Assembly: GCA_016214785.1 (NCBI GenBank)
Contig: JACRNV010000028.1
Span: 138,523-196,588, forward strand
Direction of reading: 5' to 3'
Length of the DNA: 58,066 nucleotides
Source: Methanobacteriota archaeon
GTDB lineage: Archaea > Thermoplasmatota > Thermoplasmata > SG8-5 > JACRNV01
The translations under genes were made by a program, and so were the position numbers. Within the stretch, counting starts at the first letter, position 1. Each line of letters starts with the position of its first letter. The notes under the pieces are model-generated. The model searched no databases and was not told the origin of the DNA. It saw only the letters and a program-made list of their open reading frames with translations. Of this stretch, positions 57,455 to 58,066 are shown one piece after another.

Positions 57455-57564
57455 CGATGGAGGAGGCGCGCATCGGAGCAGAGATAGTCATCATCCCTCT
57501 TGCGAAATTGCCGGATGATATCCGAGAGCGGGAGAAGGCGCCGACGGCCTTGGTGTGGGAATGA
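57448..57564 (+). CDS. Possible 38-residue peptide at the end of the KaiC operon
   Basis: ATG 57448 overlaps the end of the double-KaiC gene (stop 57452-57454), with GGAGGG about five bases upstream, and runs to TGA at 57562. The peptide (MVTMEEARIGAEIVIIPLAK, then more) is short and matches nothing I know. It may be a real coupled product or a truncated gene. Confidence 0.3.
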   Translation: MVTMEEARIGAEIVIIPLAKLPDDIREREKAPTALVWE

Positions 57565-57569
57565 TTCGC

Positions 57570-57926
57570 TCACTCGTCTCTGCGTCTCATCGCCAGCGAC
57601 ATCAGGATAATCATCGTGACTAAGAGCAATACGATACCAATCCACACGTAATCGTCGAAGAACGGGCGATAGGGTTCTACGGGGAGGTCATCCACAATAA
57701 TTGAAAACGTCTGTGTTATCGAACCGTGGCCATCGCTCACCCGGACAACAACCTGATACGTTTGCCCGGCTTGGGTATCCGTGGGCGTCCATGAAATCCT
57801 TCCAGTTTGGCCGTTGATTGTCATCCCCTCGGGGGCTTCGACCAGCGAATAGGTCAGCACGTCCCCGGCGTCGACATCTTCGGCGATGAAGGTGTAGGCG
57901 TATTCCGTACCTGGCTTTGCCACAGT
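57570..57926 (-). pseudogene. C-terminal fragment of a cadherin-like membrane-anchored surface protein, cut by the IS element
   Basis: The frame reads as the end of a He_PIG/cadherin-like domain (EDVDAGDVLTYSL, GMTINGQTGRISW, QTYQVVVRVSDG) then a transmembrane segment (WIGIVLLLVTMIILMSLAM) and an RRR end. The frame continues past GTG 57923 as P-T-V-A-K-P-G-T, the usual strand of such repeats, until about 57926 where IS-like DNA begins. The GTG is thus not a true start; the upstream part lies beyond the insertion or was lost. Confidence 0.75.
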
Positions 57927-58066
57927 TGGACTGCACCCCGTTCAATGGACACTTAGAATAGCAATTGAAACATTGGAGGTGGTGCATGACAAAAAAGAAA
58001 ATTAGTTACACTCGGGACTTCAAGATTGCCATCATATCGCAGATAGAATCGGGAACGCCTATCTCG
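57927..58066 (+). mobile_element. IS3-like insertion sequence, left end, cut by the window edge
   Basis: The DNA from 57927 starts TGGACTGCACCCC and repeats GGAC at 57947, matching the TG-starting ends of IS3-type elements. It directly follows the interrupted cadherin-like gene, and a small HTH-type transposase gene starts 60 bases inside. Confidence 0.6.
57986..58066 (+). CDS. Transposase OrfA-like protein, N-terminal 27 residues only
   Basis: ATG 57986 preceded by GGAGGT (57975-57980). The visible residues (KISYTRDFKIAIISQIES) have the [YF]-[ST]-x-[DE]-F-K start of IS3-type OrfA helix-turn-helix proteins. The rest is outside the window. Confidence 0.6.
   Translation, partial: MTKKKISYTRDFKIAIISQIESGTPIS

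Noticed and set aside
1-58066. CRISPR array, rRNA or origin of replication
   Set aside because: No regularly spaced direct repeats, no rRNA-like sequence and no Cdc6/ORB-type signals were seen.

Overview
The window looks like chromosomal DNA of an uncultured euryarchaeon, most plausibly from the Thermoplasmatota. This is an inference from gene content and signals: archaeal TATA-like boxes about 25 bases before leaderless starts, GGAGG ribosome sites elsewhere, an Lhr-type helicase, a DUF835 protein, a Ras/Rab-like GTPase, KaiC-family ATPases and several giant secreted proteins. Most of the DNA is GC-rich. AT-rich patches lie in the restriction island (about 13.7-15.8 kb) and inside one giant surface gene (about 28.8-29.6 kb). 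Both window ends fall in repeat-like DNA: a 136-base sequence recurring inverted at 53.4 kb on the left, and the start of an IS3-like element on the right. The window may therefore be a whole contig broken at repeats.

Layout. (1) 0.36-10.6 kb: a seven-gene dipeptide/oligopeptide ABC transporter operon. The binding protein carries Ig-like domains and a membrane anchor. Permease B has an Ig-like insertion, and permease C has a PQQ-type beta-propeller inserted in its external loop. Two ATPases and two unknown membrane proteins follow. (2) 10.6-18.4 kb: a terpenoid-cyclase-fold protein, then a defence-like island with a single-chain type IIG restriction-modification enzyme, a coupled HEPN-like protein, an XRE/ImmA plus PIN toxin-antitoxin-like pair, a BRO-N gene remnant and a DUF5678-like protein. 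(3) 18.5-25.6 kb: Lhr helicase, Rab-like GTPase with a V4R/DUF835-like protein, a zinc-ribbon/AbrB regulator with a small toxin-like partner, and a radical SAM enzyme. (4) 25.6-53.3 kb: four giant exported proteins. One is a 3116-residue subtilase whose active site is degenerate and which carries an inserted WD40 propeller; divergent from it is an intact subtilase, then a protein with both a C11 cysteine protease and an M14 carboxypeptidase, then a large adhesin-like protein. The last three share a C-terminal domain of about 170 residues. (5) 53.4-57.6 kb: a KaiC operon in which one canonical single-domain KaiC is followed by a double-KaiC protein with both P-loops degenerated in the same way. 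(6) The right end: a cadherin-like gene cut by an IS3-type element.

How the parts may fit: the exported proteases and the modified oligopeptide transporter together suggest an organism that degrades external protein and imports the peptides. The dead subtilase with a transmembrane segment and cytoplasmic tail could be a receptor or scaffold rather than an enzyme. No tRNA, rRNA or CRISPR array was found.
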